Shown: one piece after another, positions 1-5,268 of the stretch
Numbering within the stretch: the first letter of the stretch is position 1
How the letters are laid out: every line of letters starts with the position of its first letter
DNA from: DATKYV01 sp035528275
GTDB taxonomy: Bacteria; Acidobacteriota; Terriglobia; UBA7540
Assembly (NCBI GenBank): GCA_035528275.1
Contig: DATKYV010000149.1
Span: forward strand, 1 to 5,826
DNA length: 5,826 nucleotides
Direction: 5' to 3'
Translations under genes and position numbers: made by a program
The notes under the pieces: model-generated
What the model saw: only the letters and a program-made list of their open reading frames with translations
Told to the model about the DNA's origin: nothing
Database searches by the model: none

Positions 1-201
1 TTCAAGACTCAAGGTTGCGTTCCCGCCGTCGCCTGTGGTTCCTGGCTCACGGAAGCGATTCATGGGAAGCCGCTCACCGAAATCAGCGGCATTACCGCAG
101 AGCAAATCGACAAAGGATTGGATGGACTGCCTTCTGCCTCACGCCACGCCAGCGTCCTCGCCGCCGCCGCCCTCAAGCGGCTCCTGGAACAGGCAAAGTA
201 G
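1..201 (+). CDS. NifU/IscU-like iron-sulfur cluster scaffold protein, C-terminal part (5' end outside window)
   Basis: Frame 1 is open from the first base to TAG at 199-201 and gives 66 residues. It begins FKTQGCVPAVACGSWLTEAI and continues with HGKPLTEISGITAEQIDKGL, then a GLPSASRHASVL segment and a helical end. This matches the second half of the NifU N-terminal/IscU fold, whose 'FK..GC..A.A..S..TE...GK' block carries one cluster-binding cysteine. The family assembles Fe-S clusters in the cytoplasm. In IscU a later conserved cysteine lies in an 'HCS' motif; here the aligned motif reads HAS, so that ligand is missing. A cysteine in the ACGS segment is extra compared with IscU. I recall NifU-like proteins with this GCVPA/HAS pattern in Acidobacteria, so it is probably a natural subgroup. 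The start and first cysteine lie outside the window. It converges with the next gene across 67 bp. Confidence 0.75.
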   Translation, partial: FKTQGCVPAVACGSWLTEAIHGKPLTEISGITAEQIDKGLDGLPSASRHASVLAAAALKRLLEQAK

Positions 202-205
202 CAGA

Positions 206-220
206 GGGGCCTCGTGCCCC
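206..220 (+). terminator. Weak hairpin after the NifU-like gene
   Basis: GGGGC-CTCGT-GCCCC forms a 5-bp all-GC stem with a 5-nt loop, starting 5 bp after the TAG at 201. There is no T-tract after it, so it is not a textbook intrinsic terminator. Its place between two convergent genes suggests a transcription-ending role, which is inference. Confidence 0.25.
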
Positions 221-268
221 GCGCCTTCTGGAGGAGAAACAAAAGGGGGGCTGTCCTGGGCAGTCCTG

Positions 269-835
269 CTATCGAGCTACCTCCTCAAGTTCTCCGGCGC
301 AATGCGGGCAGAACTTGTCGCCGAGGCGAATCTCGCGTTTGCACTGGGGGCAAGTGGGACGGAGATTGTACTTGCAGCTTGGGCAGTAATTGAACCGGGC
401 GCTCACCGTCGCTCCGCACTGGGGACAATCGAACGGCCTCGGCTCCCTCATTATGAAGTAAGCGATGACACCGATCAGGTAAGGGACAAAGATCGCCAGC
501 AACGTCCACAGAGTGGCGTTCATTCCCCGACGCTTTGCATCAGCGTACACATACCCGTAGAAGAGGATCAAGAAGCCGAGTACAAGACCTCCGCCGACGG
601 CGGCACCGGTGAGGATGTGGTGGTCGGGTGTGGGTTTGATGGTCCAAATAACTTGCGTGACCACTTGGACGAGAACGACAACCAAGATCGCCGCGTAAAC
701 AACGCCGCGGGGGATGATTCGAATTTCGTCCCGAAACCGGACCTTCTCCTTTGACGAGCGCCAGCGAATGGCTCGCAATCTCTCCTGGCCCTTCGAAACG
801 GCGTTGTTTAGTTTTCCTTTTAGCTCTTCAGTCAT
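269..835 (-). CDS. Membrane protein with three helices and a C-terminal double zinc ribbon
   Basis: 188 residues. The N-terminus (1-42) is charged and rich in Lys/Arg. Hydrophobic segments lie near 45-66, 75-97 and 108-128. The tail after MREPRPF holds two CxxC...CxxC zinc ribbons: Cys137/140 with 151/154, and Cys162/165 with 176/179. This is the double-zinc-ribbon arrangement found in many bacterial membrane proteins of unknown role, where the ribbons probably bind zinc on the cytoplasmic side and mediate protein or nucleic-acid contacts. No catalytic motif is visible. It lies 106 bp downstream of the anti-sigma gene on the same strand and may be co-transcribed. The ATG at 835 has only a weak purine stretch upstream (GTGAGTTGAGAAC). 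The fold of the ribbons is clear from the cysteines; the biological function is unknown. Confidence 0.85.
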   Translation of the reverse strand: MTEELKGKLNNAVSKGQERLRAIRWRSSKEKVRFRDEIRIIPRGVVYAAILVVVLVQVVTQVIWTIKPTPDHHILTGAAVGGGLVLGFLILFYGYVYADAKRRGMNATLWTLLAIFVPYLIGVIAYFIMREPRPFDCPQCGATVSARFNYCPSCKYNLRPTCPQCKREIRLGDKFCPHCAGELEEVAR

Positions 836-941
836 GTTCTCAACTCACTTTCTTGGCTCGTGCGGCTTGTTCGGGCAAGCGTCACGCCGTCCGACAAATT
901 TCGAATCTCGGCCGTTCCGGGGCCGTATCGCACTCGCCAGT

Positions 942-1430
942 TCACCTAGGCAGTCCTCGCAGATACTCCCCGCTTGGCGATCTCGTTCGCAACCACGCCA
1001 GCACGCCACCTGCGCCCGCCGCCGGCACCGTCCACCACAAAAGGAAGGCAACTGTCCAGACCGCGGTAGGCAAAGCGAGATGCTCGCCAATCCATTGGAG
1101 GGCCCACCAGACTAGTGGGGCACTCAGTACCCCTAGCCCCCAGGAGAAAGCACAAGCCATCCACAAAGCGCGCAGGCGGACTTGCTGCTCGTGCAATTCG
1201 GCGGCTCTCACCCGGACCCGTCGCCGCGTGGCCTCCACCACCGCCGGGTCAGGCGGGATCGAGACAGAGCGCAACGTGACGACCACTTGTTCAAGAGCGG
1301 CGGCGCGTTGGGCGCATCGTCCGCAACTTTCCAGGTGCTCGTCGAGCCATTCACGATCGGGCGCGGAAATCCCTTCCACATTGGAGGTGGCAATCAATCG
1401 TTCCGCGCGTTTGTGGACGTCCTCGCTCAT
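942..1430 (-). CDS. Anti-sigma factor with zinc-finger (zf-HC2/ZAS-like) domain and two membrane segments
   Basis: 162 residues. The N-terminal domain carries the zinc-binding signature DEHLESCGRCA, with His32, Cys36 and Cys39 in the H-x3-C-x2-C spacing of zinc-associated anti-sigma proteins. Such domains hold the cognate ECF sigma factor inactive until a signal releases it. A charged helical linker (about 58-88, rich in Arg/Glu) follows, then two hydrophobic segments near 90-112 and 121-147 and a short Arg-containing tail. The start codon overlaps the sigma stop codon (ATGA, 1427-1430), so the two are translationally coupled; GGAG lies 7 bp before the ATG. The pairing with the upstream sigma factor is strongly supported by overlap and gene order. 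Two membrane helices rather than one leave almost no periplasmic sensor domain, so any signal is likely sensed in the membrane or by a partner. Confidence 0.88.
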   Translation of the reverse strand: MSEDVHKRAERLIATSNVEGISAPDREWLDEHLESCGRCAQRAAALEQVVVTLRSVSIPPDPAVVEATRRRVRVRAAELHEQQVRLRALWMACAFSWGLGVLSAPLVWWALQWIGEHLALPTAVWTVAFLLWWTVPAAGAGGVLAWLRTRSPSGEYLRGLPR

Positions 1431-2035
1431 GATCTTTCTCCTTCCAGCAATTCCCGCATTGCCTCCAGCCCCCGATAGAGCCGGGACTTGATGGTAGAAA
1501 GCGGCGCTTCCACAACACTCGCGATTTCTTCCAGCGCAAGCTCTTCCTGAAAACGCAGGACCAACACTTCCCGATAACTTCCCGGCAGGTTAGCCAGCGC
1601 GGCGGCCAGCCGCTCGCCCTCCTCTCGCTGGGCGAGCGATTCGAAGGCTGAGCGTTCGCCCGAGGTCTGGAATGGAATCTGTGACTCCTCGTTCGAGCCG
1701 CTCAGCGCCTCGAGGCTTTGTGGTTGTTTCCGCCGCAGGAGGTCAATGGCCAAATGCCGGGCGATGGCGAAAAGCCAAGTCTCGAATTTCGACCTGCCAT
1801 CGTACTGACGCCCGCGCTCGAGCACTCTGATCCACGTTTCCTGAAACAGGTCCTCCGCCGTTTCCCGGCTGCCCGTCAGAAAAAGTAAGTAGCGGAAAAG
1901 GCGATACTGGAACCGCTCGATCAAGCCGTCGAGCAATTCCGGATCGCGGCGCCGCAGCCCGCGGGCGATGGTCTTTTCTTCTCGTTCCATCGAGACCCAA
2001 GCCGGATTGGCGAACCAGCAAGCAGCGGTGTCCAT
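1427..2035 (-). CDS. ECF-type RNA polymerase sigma factor (sigma-70 family)
   Basis: 202 residues from the chosen ATG. Region 2 spans about 35-103, with EDLFQETW at 61-68 (core-binding and -10 recognition helix) and FETWLFAIARHLAIDLLRR at 84-102. A polar linker (104-140) leads to region 4 at about 145-197, with LPGSYREVLVLRFQEELALEEIA and the recognition helix VVEAPLSTIKSRLYRGLEAM. Only regions 2 and 4 are present, as expected for ECF sigma factors, which direct RNA polymerase to envelope- or stress-response promoters. The frame stays open upstream to 2140, but the ATG at 2035 is preferred because AGGA lies 5 bp before it. An internal ATG at 1990 (EREEKTIARG) has no good ribosome site, yet starts closer to where ECF domains usually begin. 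The anti-sigma gene overlaps its stop by 4 bp. Target promoters are not identifiable by eye. Confidence 0.92.
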   Translation of the reverse strand: MDTAACWFANPAWVSMEREEKTIARGLRRRDPELLDGLIERFQYRLFRYLLFLTGSRETAEDLFQETWIRVLERGRQYDGRSKFETWLFAIARHLAIDLLRRKQPQSLEALSGSNEESQIPFQTSGERSAFESLAQREEGERLAAALANLPGSYREVLVLRFQEELALEEIASVVEAPLSTIKSRLYRGLEAMRELLEGERS

Positions 2036-2102
2036 TCTATTCCTGCATACGAACCAGCCCCCGAAAAAGACGCAGGGAGAGAGTCCTATAGGTGTGGGAG
2101 AC

Positions 2103-2190
2103 GGGGGAGCGACCCCCGCCCCGGTGGGGGAACGGTGCATCCGCTACCAGACACCGCCCGGCAACGGGCCCCATCGGGCTAGGCAGCCCG
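2103..2190 (-). other. GC-rich leader with tandem hairpins between regulator and sigma gene
   Basis: The 163-bp gap between the regulator stop and the sigma start contains several short perfect inverted repeats. Next to the regulator stop is CGGGCT-AGGC-AGCCCG (2175-2190, 6-bp stem), then GCCCG-GCAA-CGGGC (2156-2169, 5-bp stem). Further on are GGGGG-AGCGA-CCCCC (2103-2117) and CCCC-GGT-GGGG (2119-2129). The last two compete: the C-run at 2113-2117 can pair with the G-run on either side. The first hairpin could end regulator transcription, although no T-tract follows on the minus strand. The others would lie in the sigma mRNA leader if its promoter is upstream of them. No riboswitch family is recognised. 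Confidence 0.45.
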
Positions 2191-2198
2191 CCAGATAG

Positions 2199-2744
2199 CT
2201 AAGTATCGGAGCTTTCGGGCTCCCTGTGGGGAAAGCGGTTCCGGAAGCCGAGGAACCGAAGCAGCGATGTGATAATCGCTGTTGCCGTCAAGCCAGAGGC
2301 TCTGAGTAGAAGCTTGTTGTCCTCAACGCCAGCCCCAGGAACAGGGCTATCTCCCACCTGGAGGGAGTCTTTAGGGGCGTTCGGACTGGATTCCGGCCGG
2401 CAGCTCCGCCTCTCCATTGAGGCGATGAATCGGTAACCGCGCTTAGGAAGAGTCTCAATGAAACGTGGTGCGTGGGGAGAGTCGCCCAGGGCTTCGCGGA
2501 TTTTGTTGATGGCCTTGTTGAGGCCTTGGTCGAAGTCCACAAAGGTGTCATCGGGCCAGATTCGATGGCGCAACTCTTCGCGCGTGACAATATCGCCAGC
2601 ATGCTCCAGCAGCATCGCAAGCACCTGAAAAGGTTGCACCTGAAGCCTGATCTTCACACCGTCCTTGTGGACTTCTCCCGCTTTGGGATCAACCTCGAAG
2701 GGTCCGAAGCGAATCAGGCGTGACGTGGTCGGCGGGGGCAGCAT
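2199..2744 (-). CDS. Winged-helix (PhoB/CadC-type) transcriptional regulator, truncated after its membrane segment
   Basis: 181 residues. Residues 10-107 form a complete Trans_reg_C DNA-binding domain: IRFGPFEVDPKAGEV (N-terminal sheet), PFQVLAMLLEHAGDIVTREEL, the FVDFDQGLNKAINKIREALGD recognition-helix block, and the PRFIETLPKRGYRFIA wing. In acidobacteria this domain usually opens a protein of several hundred residues, with a proline-rich linker, one membrane helix and a periplasmic TPR or WD40/TolB-like region. Here the linker (110-145) leads to RASGLTATAIITSLLRFLGF (about 148-167), which resembles the start of the membrane helix but is broken by Arg163. The protein ends 14 residues later. 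Only 163 bp separate it from the sigma gene, so no sensor domain survives. GGGGG lies 8 bp before the ATG. It could be a working DNA-binding stub or a decayed gene. No receiver domain is present. Confidence 0.8.
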   Translation of the reverse strand: MLPPPTTSRLIRFGPFEVDPKAGEVHKDGVKIRLQVQPFQVLAMLLEHAGDIVTREELRHRIWPDDTFVDFDQGLNKAINKIREALGDSPHAPRFIETLPKRGYRFIASMERRSCRPESSPNAPKDSLQVGDSPVPGAGVEDNKLLLRASGLTATAIITSLLRFLGFRNRFPHREPESSDT

Positions 2745-2779
2745 GTGGTCGGCCCCCTTTCTTTGAAAGTCAGCCGAAC

Positions 2780-2796
2780 ACTTGCTAACAGCAAGT
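2780..2796. promoter_or_regulatory. Perfect 7-bp inverted repeat upstream of the regulator gene
   Basis: ACTTGCT-AAC-AGCAAGT is a perfect dyad with a 3-bp centre, 36-52 bp upstream of the regulator start and overlapping its TTGACT hexamer. Its position suits an operator, perhaps for autoregulation. OmpR/PhoB-type domains more often bind direct repeats, which argues against that reading. As RNA it could also form a small hairpin. Confidence 0.35.
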
Positions 2797-3095
2797 CAAG
2801 ACCCAATCCAATTAACGAGACTGTTTGTCGATTTCGCCAGACGATTAGGGCATTTAGCCGCCATCGCGGCATCGGTTCGCCTGCAGTTTTCTCTCACCGA
2901 TTGCCAGATCGTACCGACACGTGTCAGCCAGACCTTCCAGTGGTCCGCCATTTACATCCCACCCCGCCCATGGTGACGTCCGGCGCCATACAACTCACGC
3001 ATCTGGCAGCGAAGGACAAATCCTCAAAAAAGGAAGGCGCTGTCCATTGACGCACGTCGCGGCAAGCTCTACGGTCGCGCCATGCAGATCGTCGT

Positions 3096-3163
3096 GGAGG
3101 TGAGCGCCTGAAGAGCCGCAGCGGGTCGGCACGGCCCTCCCGGCAAGGGTGCCCCTCACCTCC
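3096..3163. promoter_or_regulatory. 9-bp inverted repeat with nested stem, ahead of the plus-strand block
   Basis: GGAGGTGAG (3096-3104) is exactly complementary to CTCACCTCC (3155-3163). Inside lies GGCAC (3128-3132) paired with GTGCC (3149-3153), so the 68-bp stretch can fold into a nested stem ending 65 bp before the next start codon. It could be a structured mRNA leader or a terminator-like barrier. There is no T-tract. Confidence 0.3.
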
Positions 3164-3216
3164 TGTTCGACGACACACGCTGCGGAATCACCCGCAGAGT
3201 CCGCGGTACTAGCTCC

Positions 3217-3224
3217 AAGGAGGG
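3217..3224 (+). promoter_or_regulatory. Strong Shine-Dalgarno site fixing the start of the interrupted gene
   Basis: AAGGAGGG stands 4 bp before ATG 3229 (ggacgcATG context). It matches the site before 4164 (AAGGAGGGA). It shows that translation is meant to begin at 3229, upstream of the in-frame TAG, and not at the GTG at 3367. Confidence 0.75.
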
Positions 3225-3228
3225 ACGC

Positions 3229-3828
3229 ATGAACCAGTGGCACAGGGCAATCGTAATCGCACTTGTCATTTGTATCGGGATCCTACCGGTGAACGATGTC
3301 GCAGCGCTTGCGGCTGACGCACCGTCCGGGCCCGACCAGGTGAAGTAGCAGATCGACCAGTTCGGCGTGGGCGCCAACCTGAAGGTGCAACTTGCCGACG
3401 GAAAGAAACTGAAAGGATCGGTGGTGGCTCTGGGGGAGGATGGCTTCGAGCTGAAAGCCAAGTCCGGAGACGCTCCCCGGCACATCGCCTACAACAACGT
3501 GAACGAAGTCAAGCTGGCCAAGCTCAAGTACCGGGCGAAGGGCGTACCAGACGCCGTAGAGGCGCGACGTGTGGTGCTGGGCTTAGGCGTCGGTCGCCAC
3601 ATTCAGGTCAAGACCACCGCGGGCAAGGAATACCACGGGAACATTCAGGTCATCGACGCTGATTCGTTCAGCATGGTGCCCGACCGTGCGACCGTGCCCA
3701 TCCAGATTGCGTTCGCAGACGTGCAGCACGTCGAGCAGAACATGAGCCGCGGCGCAAGAATCGCCATCATTGTTCTAGTGGCTCTGGCGGTAACCGTCAC
3801 GATTTTGGGTGAAACGCTGAGCGAGTGA
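3229..3828 (+). pseudogene. Secreted protein with two tandem small-barrel-like repeats, interrupted by in-frame amber codon
   Basis: The frame starting at ATG 3229 encodes 199 residues if TAG at 3346-3348 (codon 40) is read through. Residues 1-29 are a signal peptide or anchor (MNQWHRAIVIALVICIGILP, then AALAA). After the TAG the same frame continues intact to TGA at 3826-3828. It carries repeat A (about 44-95, FGVGANLKVQLADGKKLKGS...IAYNNVNEVK) and repeat B (about 118-169, LGVGRHIQVKTTAGKEYHGN...IAFADVQHVE), then a membrane segment (about 176-194). Both repeats share GVG, V, GK, a central G, D-x-F, IA and V-x-x-V, an LSm/SH3-like small-barrel pattern. The codon context AAG TAG CAG suggests an original CAG or GAG. 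A GTG at 3367 could restart translation but lacks a ribosome site and the export signal. The intact downstream frame suggests a recent mutation, a sequencing error or readthrough. The molecular function is unknown. Confidence 0.72.
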
Positions 3829-4163
3829 CCGCCCTGTCGGTTGAAGTAGGTAGTGCAGCCTTGCTCTTGGAGGCAGCGGCTCTTGCACGGCGATTCCGGG
3901 ACAAGGGCCGCGGAGTTGAACAACAACTCCGCGCTACCTCCTTGGCACGCGCCCTGGTCAGGTAGCGCCCGCCGCAGCCCTGACTGTCGGCGCGAGCTGA
4001 CGCTGACGCCGAAATCTTCCAGTCCCTCGAAGTCCTCGCCAAGGAACATCAGCCCCGATTGCTGATTCTGCAACCGGTTAACGGCGCGTCGCTTCCGGCC
4101 TAACGATTGCGGTTAGTCGAGCAACGGCCGCGCCGTAGGCGGTCTCACCGCAAGGAGGGAACC
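3829..4163. other. 335-bp intergenic region with palindromes and a possible gene remnant
   Basis: No complete gene is supported here. The left half holds a perfect hairpin and a longer inverted repeat (listed separately). The right half has an open stretch in one plus frame (3984-4103, ending TAA), reading DAEIFQSLEVLAKEHQPRLL, ILQPVNGASLPA. It looks protein-like but has no ATG start or ribosome site and follows a TGA at 3981. It may be a fragment of a lost gene. The promoter for the 4164 gene is presumably in the last 60 bp, but no clear -35/-10 pair is visible. Confidence 0.45.
3909..3968. repeat. REP-like palindromic element: perfect 10-bp hairpin plus overlapping 8-bp inverted repeat
   Basis: CGCGGAGTTG (3909-3918) and CAACTCCGCG (3924-3933) are perfect complements around the 5-nt loop AACAA. 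Immediately after, GCGCTACC (3931-3938) is the exact complement of GGTAGCGC (3961-3968), with a 22-nt spacer. The two stems share three bases (GCG, 3931-3933), so they are alternative folds. The element lies about 80 bp after the interrupted gene's stop and has no T-tract. Compact palindromes between genes are typical of REP/BIME-type repeats; only one copy is in this window, so repetition in the genome is not shown. Confidence 0.5.
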
Positions 4164-4673
4164 ATGAAACAACTGATTGGAACAATTCTCTTGATTGGCC
4201 TGCTGCCGCTCTTCGCTGCAGCGCAGGACTCCGAGTATTCCAAAGGCCAGGGCTACGTTTACTTCGCGCCGGGATTCGCCGCCGCGGAGGGAGAAACCGG
4301 CAAGGGGGTCGCGCACATCGGCGGGGGTGGAGAAGGATTCTTCACCCGAAACCTGGGCCTGGGGGCGGATGTGGGATACCTGGTGCCGTTCGAGGCCTTT
4401 TCGGACGGCATCGGAACATTTTCCCCCAACTTCGTGGCTCGCTTTCGAGCCAAGAGCGACAAGAACAAAGTCGAGCCGTTCGTCACCGGCGGGTACACGT
4501 TGTTCTTTCGCCAGGGATCGGCGAACGAGGTCAACTTCGGCGGCGGAGCCAACTGGTGGTTCAAAGAACGTGTGGGCCTGCGCATCGAACTCCGCGACAA
4601 CGTGATGATTCCCGGTGGGGACGTGACGACGACTCACTTCGTCGGCCTCCGCATCGGCGTGACCTTCCGTTGA
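4164..4673 (+). CDS. Small outer-membrane beta-barrel protein
   Basis: 169 residues. A signal peptide is clear: MKQLIGTILLIGLLPLFAAA with probable cleavage before Gln21 (AAA|Q). The mature part shows about eight alternating-hydrophobic strands: YVYFAPGF (31-38), AHIGGGGEGFF (50-60), LGLGADVGYL (64-73), FSPNFVARFR (87-96), VEPFVTGGYTLFF (103-115), EVNFGGGANWWF (122-133), VGLRIELRDNVM (137-148) and THFVGLRIGVTF (157-168). That fits an eight-stranded OmpA/OmpW-like barrel. Glycines and aromatics are frequent, and the end VTFR has Phe next to last rather than last. The frame extends upstream to 4107, but ATG 4164 is chosen for AAGGAGGGA just before it and the signal peptide. It lies 50 bp before the next gene, so a shared transcript is likely. 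Substrate or pore function is not predictable. Confidence 0.85.
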   Translation: MKQLIGTILLIGLLPLFAAAQDSEYSKGQGYVYFAPGFAAAEGETGKGVAHIGGGGEGFFTRNLGLGADVGYLVPFEAFSDGIGTFSPNFVARFRAKSDKNKVEPFVTGGYTLFFRQGSANEVNFGGGANWWFKERVGLRIELRDNVMIPGGDVTTTHFVGLRIGVTFR

Positions 4674-4723
4674 TGCGGACGAGAGAGGCAACGGGCAAGT
4701 ACCGTAATTTCGAGGAGTCAGTC

Positions 4724-5191
4724 ATGCGAAAACTCATCCTGTTCATTCTTGGGTCGTTTCTGCTGGCTGGGACAGCCATTGCCCAGACCAGCCAGGATTC
4801 GTGGGACAACCTCAAGCAGGTGCAACCTGGGCAACAGATCGAAGTCGTGGAAATGAATCTGACATCGCTGAAGGGCAAGTTCATCAGCCATTCTGCAGAA
4901 ACGATTACGCTGCGGACCGACAAGGGCGAGACGATGGTTGAGCGGGACAACGTCATGCGGGTGAGCGTGCGAGGGGGCAAGCGAGGCCGCAATGCCTTGA
5001 TCGGATTGGGCATCGGCGCCGCGGGCGGTGTCGCAGCGGGACTTGGACTAATGGAGCGTGAGACGGGCTATGCGGGGGCAGTCGCAGGCACGATAGTCTT
5101 TGTTGCAGCCGTTGGGGCAGGAGTCGGAGCCGCGTTTCCTGGCTCGCGGACAATCTACCGGGCCGAGAGACTACGGAAGGGAGAGGAGTAG
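4724..5191 (+). CDS. Secreted small-barrel/glycine-zipper protein, copy 1
   Basis: 155 residues. Signal peptide 1-20 (MRKLILFILGSFLLAGTAIA, cleavage before Gln21). Residues 24-83 form a beta-rich module: QDSWDNLKQVQPGQQIEVVE, then MNLTSLKGKFISHSAETITL and VERDNVMRVSV. The G-Q-x-I-x-V...L-K-G...I-x-L pattern resembles an LSm/SH3-like small barrel. Residues 90-138 are a glycine-zipper double hydrophobic segment (IGLGIGAAGGVAAGLGL and AVGAGVGAAFPG), followed by TIYRAERLRK. Glycine-zipper tails in other secreted proteins insert into or associate with membranes. GAGGAG lies 6 bp before ATG 4724. The longer open frame from 4556 overlaps the barrel gene and is rejected. It is paralogous to the gene at 5269. 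I recall similar proteins in acidobacterial genomes, annotated as hypothetical. No enzymatic motif is seen. Confidence 0.87.
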   Translation: MRKLILFILGSFLLAGTAIAQTSQDSWDNLKQVQPGQQIEVVEMNLTSLKGKFISHSAETITLRTDKGETMVERDNVMRVSVRGGKRGRNALIGLGIGAAGGVAAGLGLMERETGYAGAVAGTIVFVAAVGAGVGAAFPGSRTIYRAERLRKGEE

Positions 5192-5204
5192 CGAAAAAAC
5201 CGTC

Positions 5205-5249
5205 GGAGGGGAGCCCCCCCGGAGGCAGAGCTCGTCTGGCGCTCCCTCC
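5205..5249. repeat. Imperfect inverted repeat between the paralogous genes
   Basis: GGAGGGGAGC (5205-5214) pairs with GCTCCCTCC (5241-5249) with one bulged G, enclosing 26 nt, in the 77-bp gap between the two tandem genes. It ends 9 bp before the ribosome site AGGAGG of the second copy, so it could tune the ratio of the two products by processing or partial termination. No T-tract follows. Confidence 0.3.
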
Positions 5250-5268
5250 ACGACTTCAGGAGGCGGCA

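Larger units (their letters stand above)
2745..3228. other. 484-bp divergent intergenic region, no convincing gene
   Basis: This gap separates the minus-strand regulator from the plus-strand secreted-protein gene and should hold the promoters of both. A TTGACT hexamer on the minus strand (2799-2794) could be a -35 box for the regulator, but no good -10 follows at 16-18 bp. Short open frames exist but have no matching ribosome sites. One (2977-3112, +) is open for 44 codons before TGA and ends GRAMQIVVEVSA, resembling a gene tail. It has no start and may be a remnant or chance. Two inverted repeats are listed separately. Confidence 0.5.

Noticed and set aside
245..268. Direct repeat of TCCTG near the convergent gene ends, considered as terminator or att site
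   Set aside because: The repeat is only 5-6 bp, gives no stem with a T-tract, and no integrase is nearby.
35..754. Long plus-strand open frame of 239 codons
   Set aside because: It overlaps the NifU-like tail in another frame and lies antisense to the zinc-ribbon membrane protein; its translation is low-complexity with no family resemblance.
751..1491. 246-codon plus-strand open frame
   Set aside because: It is antisense to the anti-sigma gene, whose zinc motif and 4-bp overlap with sigma are decisive; the translation is rich in Ser/Arg/Pro, typical of a shadow frame in GC-rich DNA.
2036..2140. Upstream extension of the sigma factor
   Set aside because: The extra 35 residues (MHRSPTGAGVAPPSPTPIGL...) read through the GC-rich hairpins and do not look like sigma sequence; AGGA before ATG 2035 gives a better start.
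2771..2799. Sigma-70 promoter for the regulator gene (TTGACT as -35)
   Set aside because: No TATAAT-like hexamer lies 16-18 bp further on the minus strand, so only the hexamer is noted and no promoter is called.
3645..4073. 142-codon minus-strand open frame over the interrupted gene's 3' end
   Set aside because: It spans the antisense of repeat B and the palindromic intergenic region; no start signal or recognisable domain.
4113..4691. 192-codon minus-strand open frame
   Set aside because: It mirrors the beta-barrel gene, which has a signal peptide, strong ribosome site and regular strand pattern; the reverse translation has none of these.
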